A DNA stretch of 64,000 bases from Callaeas wilsoni (Eukaryota; Chordata; Aves; Passeriformes; Callaeidae): assembly GCA_013398955.1 (NCBI GenBank), contig VWPU01014169.1, positions 1-64,000 on the forward strand, written 5' to 3'. Within the stretch, counting starts at the first letter, position 1; each line of letters starts with the position of its first letter. Of the stretch, positions 38,263-50,769 are shown piece by piece. The notes under the pieces were generated by a model. The model did not search any database. It saw only the letters and a program-made list of their open reading frames with translations, and was not told the DNA's origin. The translations under genes were made by a program, and so were the position numbers.

Positions 38263-38368
38263 TAACTAAAAAACAAACAAAAAAACCCCAAACAAACAAA
38301 CCAACAAAAAAAAAACCACAAAAAAAAAACAACCAAAAAAAAACCAAACCAAAACCACCCCAAACAAG
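38263..38368 (+). repeat. A/C-rich low-complexity tract after a CR1 tail
   Basis: A run of about 105 bp consists almost only of A and C (AAACAAACC, AACCAAAC and poly-A runs), directly abutting the CR1 tail. Position suggests expansion of, or insertion beside, the CR1 tail. Confidence 0.85.
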
Positions 38369-39045
38369 TAAATTGTTAAATGGATTTTAGGTACTTAGAA
38401 AGGTGACATTAAATAAAAATCTATTTATTAAAGTGAAATATAATTCTACAGAAAACTCTTCACCTCATGGACTTGACAGTCATGCAAGGACTGACTTTTC
38501 AACAGATAGAGATCTGAGAAGCACAGCAATGCTGAGAGATATATAAGTAGTAATAATAGTGTGGTTCTTATTTTCAGCACAGAGAAGTTTCTTGATGTCA
38601 GTCAGTCCTTTAATCAGAAATTCCATGTAATTTTTGTAATATTGCACCAGAAAGTTAGTCTCTCTTTCAGAGTGCATTTAAGATGGGGATGATGTCTTCC
38701 CTCTTTGACCTTTCTAATTATCAGATATAAGTATATAAAAAAGAATGCTGCTTTTTTCAGATTTCAAATAAATCCTTATACAGCATTTCTAGTTGTCATT
38801 GGCCTTATTTGATCGCTCTTCAAAGACCTCACCTGTTAGATGAAGCAGCTTCTAAGCTAGTCACCTGCATTATCAATTTTCCTGTTTTGTCAAAGATCAT
38901 GATGTTCTATTTAATATAGTGACCTTAAACAATAAAAGCTTTAGAATCTTTTTTCTTTTTTTCAAGTTAAAGTGCCTCAATACATGGGCTAATGGTCACA
39001 GAAAAAATCCAGATCGCTATTAGTCCCTTCTCAGGGAATGAATAC

Positions 39046-39075
39046 CTTGAATACCTTCTCAGCTTGGTATTCAAG
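39046..39075 (+). repeat. Perfect 10-bp inverted repeat
   Basis: CTTGAATACC and GGTATTCAAG are separated by 10 bp. The left arm overlaps a short GAATACCTT direct repeat. Confidence 0.9.
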
Positions 39076-40490
39076 ATATCTGAAACCCGGGAGAGGTTTT
39101 GTTTGTGTGCCACTTACAAAAACTCCACATAACATTTAAAAAAAAATACAAAACAGAACATAAATCTAACTGAAGTCTTTTTCCATATTGTTTTCTCCTA
39201 AACATGTCTGTGTTTGTGATTTTTATAATTTATTTTACGAAGTGATCTCATCTTCTTAAGAGAAAATTCAAATCTTAAACCAGAAGCCTCCTTAACTCTT
39301 AGTTTTACTTCAGGGAAAAAATGAAGATACTGTTCTTTGCCATTTTGTAAACATCAAGCATTTTAAGATTCACCTAATTCACTAAAGACTTTAAAAAAAA
39401 TCTTTTTCTTCTGGGATATTTTTCTCCATTAAGTGATTCACTTAGTAGTACAATCTGGTTTTCTAGGCAAACAAAGTGTGGCCTGATTTTACATTAGGTA
39501 TTAAACAACTGGTTTTCATACTTATCAAATACACGTGGAAAATAGAACAGTATTCATGCCTGTGGATAACATTTTTGTTGATCTATATAAATAAATGCAA
39601 ACAAACAGGTACTAAGATTTAAACAAATAATTTTGTACTGTTTTTCACAAATGGAGTCATAGATGATAGGCAGTTCTTCATATTATATCAAATTCATCAG
39701 TCATTTTCTTACTTTTTAAAGTTTTTTTGTCAGGTTTTTTGCTGTTGTTTTTTTTTATTGTTGTTTTTCTGAGAGAGGAGAAATGCAAAATAAAAATAGA
39801 AAAAAGGAAAGTCACAATTCACTCAGTGTGTCAGTATACGTATAATCCTTGCAGATATATTTATTGCTGCTTTTTTTTTGGATCCTGCTTCTATGTATTT
39901 CTACTGTGTTATTTTTTCTTGTAAAACTCTTCATGTATATATATTTTTTTTATTATTATGCTACAAATTATTAGTCAACAGAACTCTCTTAGAAGATCCA
40001 CATTTCCATTAATATCCATGTAGCAAACTTAATTGAGCAACAGAAGAGTGGTTATTTCGTTATTGATGTCTTTGCTGCATCATGAAGGCAGCAATTTAGC
40101 ACTAAACTATAAATAGAAAAAATACAGTGGATGAAACTGGCTTGTCTTGTGTTTTTAATGTTCCCTTCAGGGTAAAGTATGACATAACCTAATTACAGTG
40201 GTAGAGATTTCACTGCAGGGAAAACCATTGTTATTCTATTTGACAATCAAGTAATTATCTTCTCTACTGGATGTTTTACTGGATACTACTAATTAAGTCA
40301 TCCACAAGAATTTATTTAAAATTTAGGAAATGGTGCTATTCTTATAAAAAGTTGGCCTTCAAGAACGCCAATAATTTTTTAAAAATCCATTTTTTTTGGT
40401 GGAGTTTTTAAAATGCTACCTGTCAGAGTGCTTACTTAAGCAGAAAGCATGTGTTCTTTTTGACTACATCGCTGCTTCTTATTTCAGGGC

Positions 40491-40604
40491 ATGGACTCAA
40501 TCTGCAGTTGCTTCATTCTCCTTGGGGCTGTAGGGCTTCTGCTGAGTGCTGGGAGCAAGTACTTAAAAACAGTAATAAAAGTGATGACAGAGCAGAATGA
40601 GTAG
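40491..40604 (+). CDS. Possible small secreted or membrane peptide, 37 aa
   Basis: Unproven. The ATG at 40,491 has a good start context (GGCATGG) and lies just 3' of an acceptor-like CTTATTTCAG. The 37-residue frame opens with a hydrophobic stretch from about residue 8 to 19 (FILLGAVGLLLS) like a signal peptide or single membrane segment, followed by a basic tail. No in-frame donor was identified and no family recognised. The opposite strand also has an open 73-aa frame here with a hydrophobic segment, which weakens the case for either. Confidence 0.12.
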   Translation: MDSICSCFILLGAVGLLLSAGSKYLKTVIKVMTEQNE

Positions 40605-42550
40605 ATGATAACTGGCAGAGTCAGTGGGGAGACAACAGGACTCAAAATTCCATTTAATTGTCCAGATGTTCCAGGAGAGACGAAGGCAGGAACACAGTAT
40701 CTCACCTTATGAAAGGATCTGCAAGCAAGTCTAATCTGCGTCTTTGCTTATGGGAGAATCTGCAAGCAGCCCTACCCTAACCCGAATTTTGTAGTTAAAT
40801 TTGGGTAATTACATACTCCATCCTCATCCTCAGCTTTTTTCTTATTTCTCTTCAGTTTTCCCTGATCTGTATAAAAGATTTGCTCATTCTTTCCAGATTA
40901 TAAAATCTCAAGAAAAGCCAATCATCTGATTGTACGACAAAGCATAGTAGGTCAAATCTCTCAGTCTGATTCAGAAATAAGGAACTTCTCACTCATTAAC
41001 TTAAGTTTATTTGGACTGCTTATTATGAGTTAATAACCAAAACCAGTGGATTATAATTTTCTTTTAAATTATCAATACTGTCCTCACCCATAATATCTTC
41101 TTGTTCCCAATAATGGTTTTACCTTGCAGAGAATACATTTTAAAAGCTTACATCAAATTAAATATTAACAATATGATTTGTCTTTTATTTTCCTGTACTG
41201 GTATCCTAAAAATCTACTGGTACAAAATTAGCAAAAAACTTTTAAAAAACATCAGCTGTATCTTATCAAAATGTATCTTATATATAAACATATTTCAACA
41301 CACATTCATTAATTTTATTTTTTCTGAAATATATCTTCTTATCTTTAAGCTACTTTCTGTGAGATCACATTACTGGAAATAAAAATCATCATATTCTTCA
41401 TTGTATAGACTGTAAGAAATCATAAAATTATTAAAGAAAAATGATTGAAATATTTTAAAGTAAAGTTGCCTAAAATATTTTTACATCTACTTTCTCATTG
41501 TCAGAAACCTAAAGAAAGGAAACATGTTTCCATGAAAGTACACACTGGAAAGGGCTCTGTTAAAACCGTGACATTTGTGCACAGAAGTTATGCTACATAA
41601 GCATAAGGCATATAAATTCTTTTTATTAAAGATAAGTATTTATTAATATATATTGTACAAATATAAAACACTTCAAGCAATATGAAAAAATGTAATCACA
41701 TATACATAATTTATGCATTTCCTTAATGTCGCAAAATTGACATTGCAACTCCTAGTTAAGTTATGTAATGTTAGGTGTATTTAGAGTTGTAGGTAATTAC
41801 CTTTTCTAGTTTAGCTCTGTTGTCTTTAAATCTAGTCAACACAAAATATAATGGATTGAATTTGCAGTATTGAGTGTACCATTCCTCTGACAGTTAGATT
41901 ATAATTGTCTTGCTACTTCAGTGTAAATGTAAGTTAAAGGTCTTGTTATTTCTGGTAAGTGTTGTGACTTAAATATGAAAATGTGCCATTTTGAGTTGTT
42001 GATTATACTTGAAAAGGGTGTGGAACAATCACCGACAAAAAAGAAGAAAATGTTCCATCACCTCCATTAAACTCTAACTGATTAGGAGATTTGTGTTTAC
42101 AAGTTTCTAGTACTTTTTGTTCAGCAGCTACATAAGACATCAAAGCGAGGATAATACTGGACACCATTTAAAAAATGAAAAAATAAAGCATCATAGAATA
42201 TCTGTTTGAAACCACAAAAAAATTTTCCAAAGACAAAATAGAATCTTTTTCAATCTCATATTGTCAAGAAAAAGCTAAATATATCATGTATAAGAGTGAA
42301 AAGAAATATATTATGACTCAAATTCTTTGTCCTGAAACAACCAACTTCTATCTTCCTCAATTTTTAAAAAGATGGCTTTCTTTGTACACAGGAGAGAATC
42401 TAGGAAGGTCCTAGAAAGAAAACATCCACTCAAAGGTTTGTCAAGTTAAACCAGAGATGCTCATGTCAGACTGCTGCTGCTACTGAATCTGCAGCTAATG
42501 AATCTATTTCTTTCATGTATGTGTTATGTTCTTTCATCAGAAATAATATA

Positions 42551-43473
42551 TGTCCTACTTGCAGAGAGGAGGGGTGGAGCATGGCTAGCGTACTGCTCCC
42601 TACTACGCACTTCGTTCCTCGGAGGAGCGCACTTCTTCCTCAGGAGGAAGAAACGGATGAATGTACACCAAAAGTGTGCCATTTTGTTCTGTTTCTTCCT
42701 CAAGGAAGTTTCCAGAACCAGCACCGTGGACCCTGTTCCCTCTCCCCACTCCTCCTGTCCTTCAGGACGATATGGCTCTGGGCAGCGAATACAGCTGAGC
42801 TGAGCGGAGTGCATGCACCACAGGCACTGGTGGCAGAAGGAGCCACAGGGAATGAAGCAGCAGCAAAGCAAGTCAGGCTGAGCCCAGCCAAATTCCGCCA
42901 AACACAGCCAGATTGCAGACAGTGTGCCAAAGTGGCAAACACAGACAAATGGAGGAGCAGCCTGGCATGGAGTCAAACCCCAGGGGAGTGGGCAGTGCAA
43001 CACAGACAATCCAATTTTTTAGGCGTTTGTCTGTCATTTGTTTTTGCTGGCTCAGGCTCAGGGAGGGGGAAGACAGGCTGCAGAGAGTATCCACCAACTC
43101 ATTTTTATCTCAGGAGGCCACATGGTGCAAGCCACGGAAACATTCACCATCTTGTCTTTGTCTTGGGAAAATCTGTGTGTCACCGCCAAGCTGCAGGAAC
43201 AACCACCATCTTGTCTTAATCCCAGTAGCCACATGGAATTATCATAGTGGTTGAGCACCACTTTGTGTGTAAATCACCTTTTTTTTGGTGCACTTATGTT
43301 ATCAATATTGTTGCTGTTACTGCTCATTTCTCATCTCATTGCTGTTTGCTTTCAGTAAATTGTTATCTCAACCCATAGTCTCTGCCTTAGTTCCTTTCTC
43401 ACCAGAAGGGTGTGGAGGAGAAAGGAAGAGGCTTATTCAGACTTTATTTCCCAGCTGATTTTAAACCATCACA
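42551..43473 (+). mobile_element. Solo LTR with exact 5-bp target-site duplication
   Basis: The element begins TGTCCTACTTGC and ends AAACCATCACA. It is flanked by identical ATATA on both sides (42,546-42,550 and 43,474-43,478). Its 3' part (TTGCTGTTACTGCTCATTTC, CAGTAAATTGTTATCTCAAC) matches the LTR at 11,326-11,714, while the U3 part differs. The U3 contains a 22-bp tandem duplication at 42,606-42,650. The open frames over it (plus 42,515-43,219, 234 aa; minus 42,524-43,009, 161 aa) overlap on opposite strands, extend past the LTR edge and show no retroviral or host domain, so they are not called. Confidence 0.88.
42606..42650 (+). repeat. Tandem duplication in LTR U3
   Basis: Two adjacent units of 22-23 bp each start CGCACTTC and carry TTCCTC followed by its complement GAGGA. 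The second unit is a 7-bp inverted repeat, CTTCCTC/GAGGAAG. A related CTTCC/GGAAG arm recurs near 42,691-42,704. Such U3 repeats often act as enhancers in retroviral LTRs; that role is inferred. Confidence 0.75.
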
Positions 43474-46055
43474 ATATAAAAGCAAAACACAAATCTCTGT
43501 GCTTCTACATTCTGTATTGCCTAATTCACTAATGAGTTTCATTGCAGTTCCCATAGCATCACTTTATTTAAAATCTGTCCTATTTCTCTTCAAAGCAACA
43601 AATATGACTGCATGTGGAGTAGTTTAGTAGCTAGTTGAATCTCGTTTTCATTCACCTATTAACAGGTTTGTGGCCACAGAAATGACAGCACTTAGCTCTA
43701 GAAGTAGGCTGAAACACAAATCCTCCACTACAGACCTGGTAGATCAAGCTCTCATCCTCCAAGTCAGCAGGCCCTTGAAAAAAACCACTTAAATTTGTGG
43801 CAAAATTAACGTTGTTTTAACCTTTGCATTGAGATCCAAAATGTTCTTTCTTTGTTCCTATTGGAAGTCTAAACTAGTACCAGATAATAGCTAGAATGTG
43901 CCTGTGTTGGAATGGTTAGACACGACTTCAACATGGGTATCAGGATGGAAAGCTAAATAATCCTTAATGCCTTAAGGAAATACTTTTGTGTGGTACATGT
44001 CACGAACATTCAGGGTCATAACTTGCCGTAGCAGTGGTAACCATCCCAAGTGCAACAAATCCAAGCCTGTAATGCTCTGTGTACACATTCCCCTAAGGTA
44101 GCTGCCATTTCAGGCAGCACTTAAGACTGAACCTTCATCTCAAAAGCTGAAAGCAGAAGACACCTTCTGAGCTGCAAAAGGTAGTTGAGAATAGCAAAAA
44201 ACCCCAAAATTTGCCCATTGATAGAGTGTTTTATGGATAAAATATATGGTTTACAAACTACATCTCTTGTTCAGAAGAATCATGTTCAGAAGAAGTGAAA
44301 ATTTGGGGTGGTGATAGGGGAACAGAAGCAAAAGATAACAAGTTGTTCTAACCCTTTCTCTACTCTACCAGGACATTGTCAGGCAGTATTGACAGTACTT
44401 GTCATGTTTTTATCTCTAGTTCTATCTTGACATTTATAGCAGCTAAGGTATTTTTTGATGCAACCAAACTCTACTAAAATGAGCTACAACATCTGGAAGT
44501 CACATGTATTTAAATGATATAAAAAAATAATGTAAAATTAAGTGAAATTCTCTAATCATCTTCTAGTATATAAAATGGACAGCAATGAATTTAGTGGCAA
44601 CTACGCTCAGGCAAGCACATCTTTAAGGGGAGGCATAATATTCATTACTTCTGCTTCCAACTCATTTATTTATAGCTCATGAAATATTTTTGTAGTGAAA
44701 CCTATTGTACTAAATATGTGTGATAAAGCACTCTATCAAATATAAGATGTGTATTATATGCTAGAACTGTTCTGCTTTATTTTTTCAGCAGTAGGGAGTT
44801 CTTAGATAAAAAAAAGATTGTTTCCTACAGCTTCAGTTGCATAAATTCATGTGGTCAAAGTCACTCTTTCTCAATAATATGACATTTACACACATTTTTT
44901 GTGGTTTCTGAAAGTTATTCTCTAACTGTGGAACATGGATAAATGACAGTGTCCAAGCCATTTCATTGCAGCCACTGAATGGCTTTGAAATACAAGACAA
45001 AATATTCTGTCTACTTTTATCTGTATTTACATATATTGAAAAAAATAAGTAAAATCTTGTTAAAGGTATCTCTCAGCTTTCAAACTTCACAAGATCAGAA
45101 AGTTCTACTGATGCCATCAGAATACATGGAGTAGCAATTACAACAGAAACATGTAGTGGTTTATTTGCAAATACAGTGGCTTGAGGTTTTTTGGGGTTAT
45201 TTTCAGAGTTTTGGGGTTTTTTTTAAAATTTTTAAAAGGATTATAGTTTTAAGCAAGTACTTCTAAAAGTTATATTGAAACATAAAAAAGGGAATTGGTA
45301 AGAATTCAGAGCAACATTTTTGCTCCCCTCTCAGGTTTTTCACACTTTTTGTTCCATCAGTAGCTAGCAACTCTTGCGCACAAGTCTTAATTAGATTTTA
45401 GGTACTCATCATTCCCTCATTCTTTGTAATAAGAATCTGATGAAACTAGAGAAATAGTACTCAAAAAATATGGACAAATGACTGCCATATTACCTAGGTG
45501 ACTTCTTTTGCCTATTCTCATTGAGGTTTTTTGTCACTCTTTTGTTGGGACTGCTGAACATGGATAGTATGGGATCTTTTAAATGATCTGATACAAAAAG
45601 AAAAATATATCAAATACATATGTGAAATATACTTCTAAGATGACAAATGTAAAAAATATCTCATAAGTGAACATATCAACTAAAATGAATGATAATTATG
45701 CTGTACTTTGTTTTAGGGAAATGTGATCAAAGTAATTCATTGACACTGTGTAGCAGCAACTTTAGAACGAACAAGAAGGTTTGCCTTCCCACAAATAATG
45801 AAAATACACAGTGAAATACACTGCCAAAGAATCATGCAAAGACTAATAGTGCATTGACCAAAAAAATTAACAATGTAGTCACATTCATCCTGGTGAGTTA
45901 ACCAAGCACAGAAAGTCCTTAAATTTTTAGTTGCTGCAACCTATACCATGGAAAGATCCACACTTTCCTTCAATATCTGCTTTCTGATTGCCATCAAGGA
46001 TAATACACCAGAGTGCTCAGCATTACAGTGCTAGTTTTCTTTCCTTAACCTGCTA
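43474..46055. other. AT-rich non-coding DNA
   Basis: About 2.6 kb with no recognised gene or named repeat. A T/G-rich patch lies at about 45,180-45,240. Confidence 0.6.
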
Positions 46056-46294
46056 TTATTGAGGAACAAATTCTGGCGGTTCCCCATGGGGAGGAAGCCA
46101 GGAGCTGAGGGTGCATGCAAGGCTGCCCTCCTCTGAAATGGATCCAAAACTCTGAGGCAGCAAGTCAGCACCAGGGTCGGAGAATGCGGCCAGGGAGGAC
46201 CTTGATCCAGTGACAGCCTGGTAGGGCTGCGGGGGCAAAGTACGTCTGAGACCAGGAGAGAAAGCCATGTCCATGGATCCGGGCTGGGCGGGGA
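46056..46294 (-). CDS. Candidate terminal exon, GC-rich, unrecognised
   Basis: A minus frame runs from an acceptor-like pyrimidine-rich GTTTTTGTATCACCTCAG (just above 46,294) to TAA at 46,058-46,056, encoding about 78 residues rich in Ser, Pro and Leu (segments FSPGLRRTLPPQPYQ and GSISEEGSLACTLSSW). The segment is much richer in GC than the DNA around it. A second minus frame is also open over the same bases, which suggests low stop density rather than selection. ATTATT flanks the GC-rich block at 46,055-46,060 and 46,330-46,335, so an inserted element is an alternative. No protein family recognised. Confidence 0.15.
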
Positions 46295-46335
46295 CTGAGG
46301 TGATACAAAAACAGGCAGCCAAGTCAATCATTATT

Positions 46336-48429
46336 TTAATGACCTGAGAGTGCTGTCTACGTATTTCATCAAGCAGGTGGCCTTTATTCCCACAAGGGTA
46401 CCAATATAGCTAAACACATTTAACTTCAGAGGTTTTACTGAAATATTCCTTGTGGTACATAATAAAACTATCACTAATAATTAAAATCGATGCATGATAT
46501 GTAATTAGAAAACAACTGTCAAATCTGACATAAAAAAAAAGAAGAGTGTTGATAGAATTCATTGTCTTCATTAATATCAAGACAGAAAGACTTCTTATGC
46601 CCAGCTTAGACAATATTTAGTAAAAGTTTGCATTTTAGGACACAAGTCATCCTGAACCACACATATTTTTATGTAAACTATGTGAAAGCTATAATCCATT
46701 ATTTTTTCCCCCTGATTTTTTATGGGCTTATGCACCGAGAAAGACCATACATACCCATCAGGAAGTACCATACATTTTGTGTAAGTATAAATTAAGCTGT
46801 AATAGAAAGAGTAGAAAGAAAATTTTTCAAACTCCCCCAAGCCTTCTGTTTTATCCACACTCTGTGTTCATCTTTACCTGAACGTCAAGCCATTATCAAG
46901 AAATAGAAATAAGTTTCAAACAATTATGCTTTTTCACGCCAAAGATGCAAATGAATTATTTGCTGTGAAATCTAGCCAATAGAATAAATTATTTATATAA
47001 TATGACTGCATAGACTTAAGAAAAGAATGATATTTATATATCACAATGCTGTAATCAAAGAGATGTTCTAGTAAGCTAGAAAAATCTCCCAAACAACTTT
47101 CACAGAAATATGTCAGAGAAGCTGAGTAGAACTGTCTATTCCAGGAAAATCTCAGTTCCAAGTGAGTTTTTCCAGAACAAGTGCAATGTAATTTTCTGGC
47201 TAAATTCGTTTTACCTGTTTTACAACCTCTGCTTTAATGACCTATTATGCGTATGATACATACTGTTGTGCAAGAAATTACATTCAGGCAAAAAACCCCA
47301 AAAAACTACTTATTTCACTATTAAAACAAGTAATTTAAATTAATTGTGTTAATTTATTTTAAGAATATTAATAATATCAATACCTCCATTCTTGTTTCAT
47401 CTGTATCAGATTTACAGTGAATTTAAAACTTTTTTTTTCCTAGTAAAAGAAATAGAAAAAATTGCCTTTTTCTCTACACCAAAATGCATTCAAAGTTCAA
47501 ACATACTGCCTTTATCACCTAAATTATACTGGACACTGCCTGAAATGTGATAACTTGACCATCACTGTCTGTTCAGCAACTTACATGCTACATACTTGGT
47601 AACATGGTAGAGCGAAAATAAAATGATGTTTACTTAATCACAGTCCTTGTGGTTGATGAAGTAATCACTTCACAAGTTTAGACCTGGTCTCAGAGTTGGG
47701 TTACACCACATGTGATCATGTGAAGGTTTCTGCATATTGCTTCAGTGTTACTTGTAATCATTACCAAGCAGAGTCTCTAGAATCCAAATATCAAAACTTG
47801 GAGTTAAAGCAGATGTCCAGAGTGAGTTTTGGGATAATAATTTTCAAATAGCAGAACAGATGAGTGGAAGCTAAGATTCTCACTGACTTTAAGAATAAAG
47901 CGATTTACATGGCTTATATTGTGTTACAGAGAAGAAATGTGGTGACTGAAATACTGATACTAATTCCTGTACTGATTCTAGAACAAATTTAAAGGAGGTG
48001 TGCTGCAAGTGAAAATGGATTTGATGGAAAAAATAAGTGAAAATGGAAAAACTAAGACATTACTCTTCAAGTTAAAACATGCTAGGCATGGAAGAGCATA
48101 TGACAAAAGTGTATTCTTTGTTCTCCTAGAGATAAGTGTCAAGAATAAGCCAAACTATTGAAAGCATTATATTTCTCATGAACTGACTTAAATGCATCAT
48201 TTGGGATGTTTGTTGTTTAAAGACTTTCACAGACAAGGGTTATGTCTTGAAAGACAAGTTTCCCACACAGATACAGGTTGGTGTAGTCATCAAACAAATT
48301 AAAAAGTCTCAAACAAATGGTTAACTTTTTGAAAGTTTTAAGAAACTGTTAAGATGTTTTGGATGTGCTCGCATGTTTTCCGTGCCAAACTTCAGAAAAC
48401 ATAAACACATTTATAAAAGCTGAGTGCGA
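46336..48429. other. AT-rich non-coding DNA
   Basis: About 2.1 kb with no recognised gene or repeat. Confidence 0.6.
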
Positions 48430-49025
48430 GAAGGTGACATTGCAGGGTCACAAGAGTGACAGTAAACCACTAGTTCTGAAAGAAGCAGAGGACAAAAATG
48501 TGCTATAGTGAATGGAATGTATTGTACACCAGCTAGGATACTGAGGCTGTTACTGCTGAGCAGCACCGACACAACATCAAGCATTTTTCTGCTCCTTAAA
48601 CCATCCCATCATCAAGGAGGGTGGGAATGCACAAGAAGCTGAGACGTGACACAGACAGAACAGCTGACCCCAAATGACCACAGGAATATTCCATAATGTA
48701 TGACATCATCCTCAGCAATAAAACTGGATGAAAAAGAAAGGAGACAGGGACATTTGGAATTATGGCATTTATCTTTCTGTGTAACTGTTACATGTGGTGG
48801 AGCCCAGCATTCCTGAAGATGGCTGAAAACCTGCCTGTCCATGTTATGTGTTGAAAGAATTCCTTCATTTTGTTTGCTCACTCAGATTTTCCCTTCCTTA
48901 TAAACTGTTTATCTTAACCCATGTTTTCTCACATCCACCCTTCTGATTTTCTTTTCTATCCCACTGCAGGGGAGTGAATGAACAGCTATGTTGGGCTTAG
49001 CTACTGGCTGGGGTTAAGCCACAGA
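48430..49025 (+). mobile_element. Degraded LTR of an avian ERV family, 5' edge uncertain
   Basis: From about 48,508 the sequence follows the order of the avian LTR family that starts TGTTTTGGTTCC: a CAAGCATTTTTCTGCTCC block, ACAGCTGACCCCAAATGACC, GGAATATTCCATAATGTATG, an AATAAAACTGG segment replacing the TATA region, TTATAAACTGTTTATCTTAAC, then ATCCCACTGCAGGGGAGTG and a 3' end CTGGGGTTAAGCCACA. The 5' limit is approximate and I could not find a convincing TSD. No retroviral genes adjoin it. Confidence 0.7.
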
Positions 49026-50769
49026 TTTTGTCAAACACATTTTTTCCGCCTCAACTAACTTTTACTTTGCTTTTTCTTTCCTCTGGATACGTTTGCTTGT
49101 TTTTGTAGTTTTTCACCTTATTAAAAAACCCCATTTTTAAAAACATACAAAATAAATTTAATCCTTCCCTTTGAAAATACTATTTCTTACTCTAAGTTCA
49201 GGCAAAGAGGAATATTGTAAGCACTGGTGTTAAAAGAGTACATCAGTGAATTTCATTCTTCACTCAAATTATGTACCTTCAAAGGAAATTTAAAATCCAG
49301 AATTCCAGAAAAATACCAAAATGAGTTCTTAGATCCTTCATCTGCCTTTGCAGTGGCTTTCCATTACTGTTTTTTAATTCACCACCGCATCAAGCCTTTC
49401 ATAATTGTAGTCTGTTACCGGATAGATACTCCTTCTTCATACGTTACTTTTTAAAGGTGGGCATGGACAAGCTTCCTAGGAGACTCTATATGCGCAGGAG
49501 AATGATAGTGGAAGTTCCTTGTTAAAAAGAAATGTCCAAATCCCAAATCTCTATTTCAACAGTTAGGAAAGGTTTTCAAATAATCTTTGATTTACAAGGC
49601 TTTATAAGAATTTTGAATTTTCTCATGGTATGTCATTTTTGTAAGTTTGCCATTTTATATTAAGATCTTTAATAACTGATCTCAAAAGCTGCAAAAATGA
49701 TGATGCATATAAACTAAGACTATGTATTTAATATTGATTCCATTGTTAAAAAAGATCACAGCATCACATAGACATGAAATGACAAATATTTTAAAGTTAA
49801 TTTTAACGTTAATCACAAACAGATTTATCATCAGGAGAAATGACAATTCTGTTCTCCATAAACCGTTTTTTCTCCTAAGGTCTTCCCGGGCCACTCTGGC
49901 CTGGCATAGAGTAAGTATTTGGGACCTGGGAGGGCGTTCTGTGTGAGGGAGATTCACCATTGTTGAGGGACTGACAAAGGAGGTGTCACTGGGAAGTAAG
50001 CATAAACCAAAGTTCTTAAATCAAAATAATAACACTTTTCAGTTACAAAGTATTTCAGTTACAAAGAAAGAGTGACTTATAATTTTTTTCAAATATTGTT
50101 TTTAATCATACTAGCATGACAATTAACTGGACATATTGGTGAGATTTTAAAGTTTCCTAATTCTCCTGGCCATGGAAATATTTTTTTTTCTATGTCTTTT
50201 ACTTCCATTTCAATGTGTTCCAAATTTTACTTCTACTTTCACATTCTATTGTTTTGTAAAGAATTTTGCTTTTTTGTCTATTTGTGATAAATTATACTTA
50301 CTAAAAATCCAGCATCATTTAAGTGCTGTTAGCTTGGATTTGTTTTGTTTAAAAGGGCAGTTTTTTTCTGCTCTGCTACAGTGTTATGCCCATGCATGAC
50401 CCACCATGACATTTTTGTGTCAGCTTTTTCCACCGATACACCTGATCAGTGTACTCTTGGGATCTGTTTGATATTGTTTTAAAGTTTCCCAGGCATGTTG
50501 ACTTTTGTGTGTGTCTGTGGGTTAAAGACTTAATTTTGTGTATTTTTCCTGCAAGATATATTGATAATTTTAATCTCTAACAAATCAGCAATTGAATTTG
50601 CTGTAACAATATTATTGTTTCTTTTTTTTAATTCTTGCTTTTTGTTATCCTCCATCTAGCTCAGCTAGAGGTGTCTTGGAAACTTCCTGAATAAAGGTCA
50701 AAATCTTGGCTTTAACCAGTGTATCTTGTGACCTTTAAAAGGAAAATGTCTCTTACCTATTGTTAATTA
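49026..50769. other. AT-rich non-coding DNA
   Basis: About 1.7 kb with no recognised gene. A doubled TCAGTTACAAAG lies at about 50,039-50,066. Confidence 0.6.

Larger units (their letters stand above)
38369..42550. other. AT-rich non-coding stretch with one odd small ORF
   Basis: About 4.2 kb with no supported gene. Contains a 10-bp perfect inverted repeat at 39,046-39,075, T-rich low-complexity DNA at about 39,727-39,770 and 39,940-39,960, a small ORF at 40,491-40,604, and a two-and-a-bit-unit telomere-like CCCTACCCTAACCC at 40,770-40,783. Confidence 0.55.

Noticed and set aside
42515..43219. 234-aa plus frame as a novel gene
   Set aside because: It lies almost wholly inside a solo LTR bounded by an exact TSD and has no recognisable domain.
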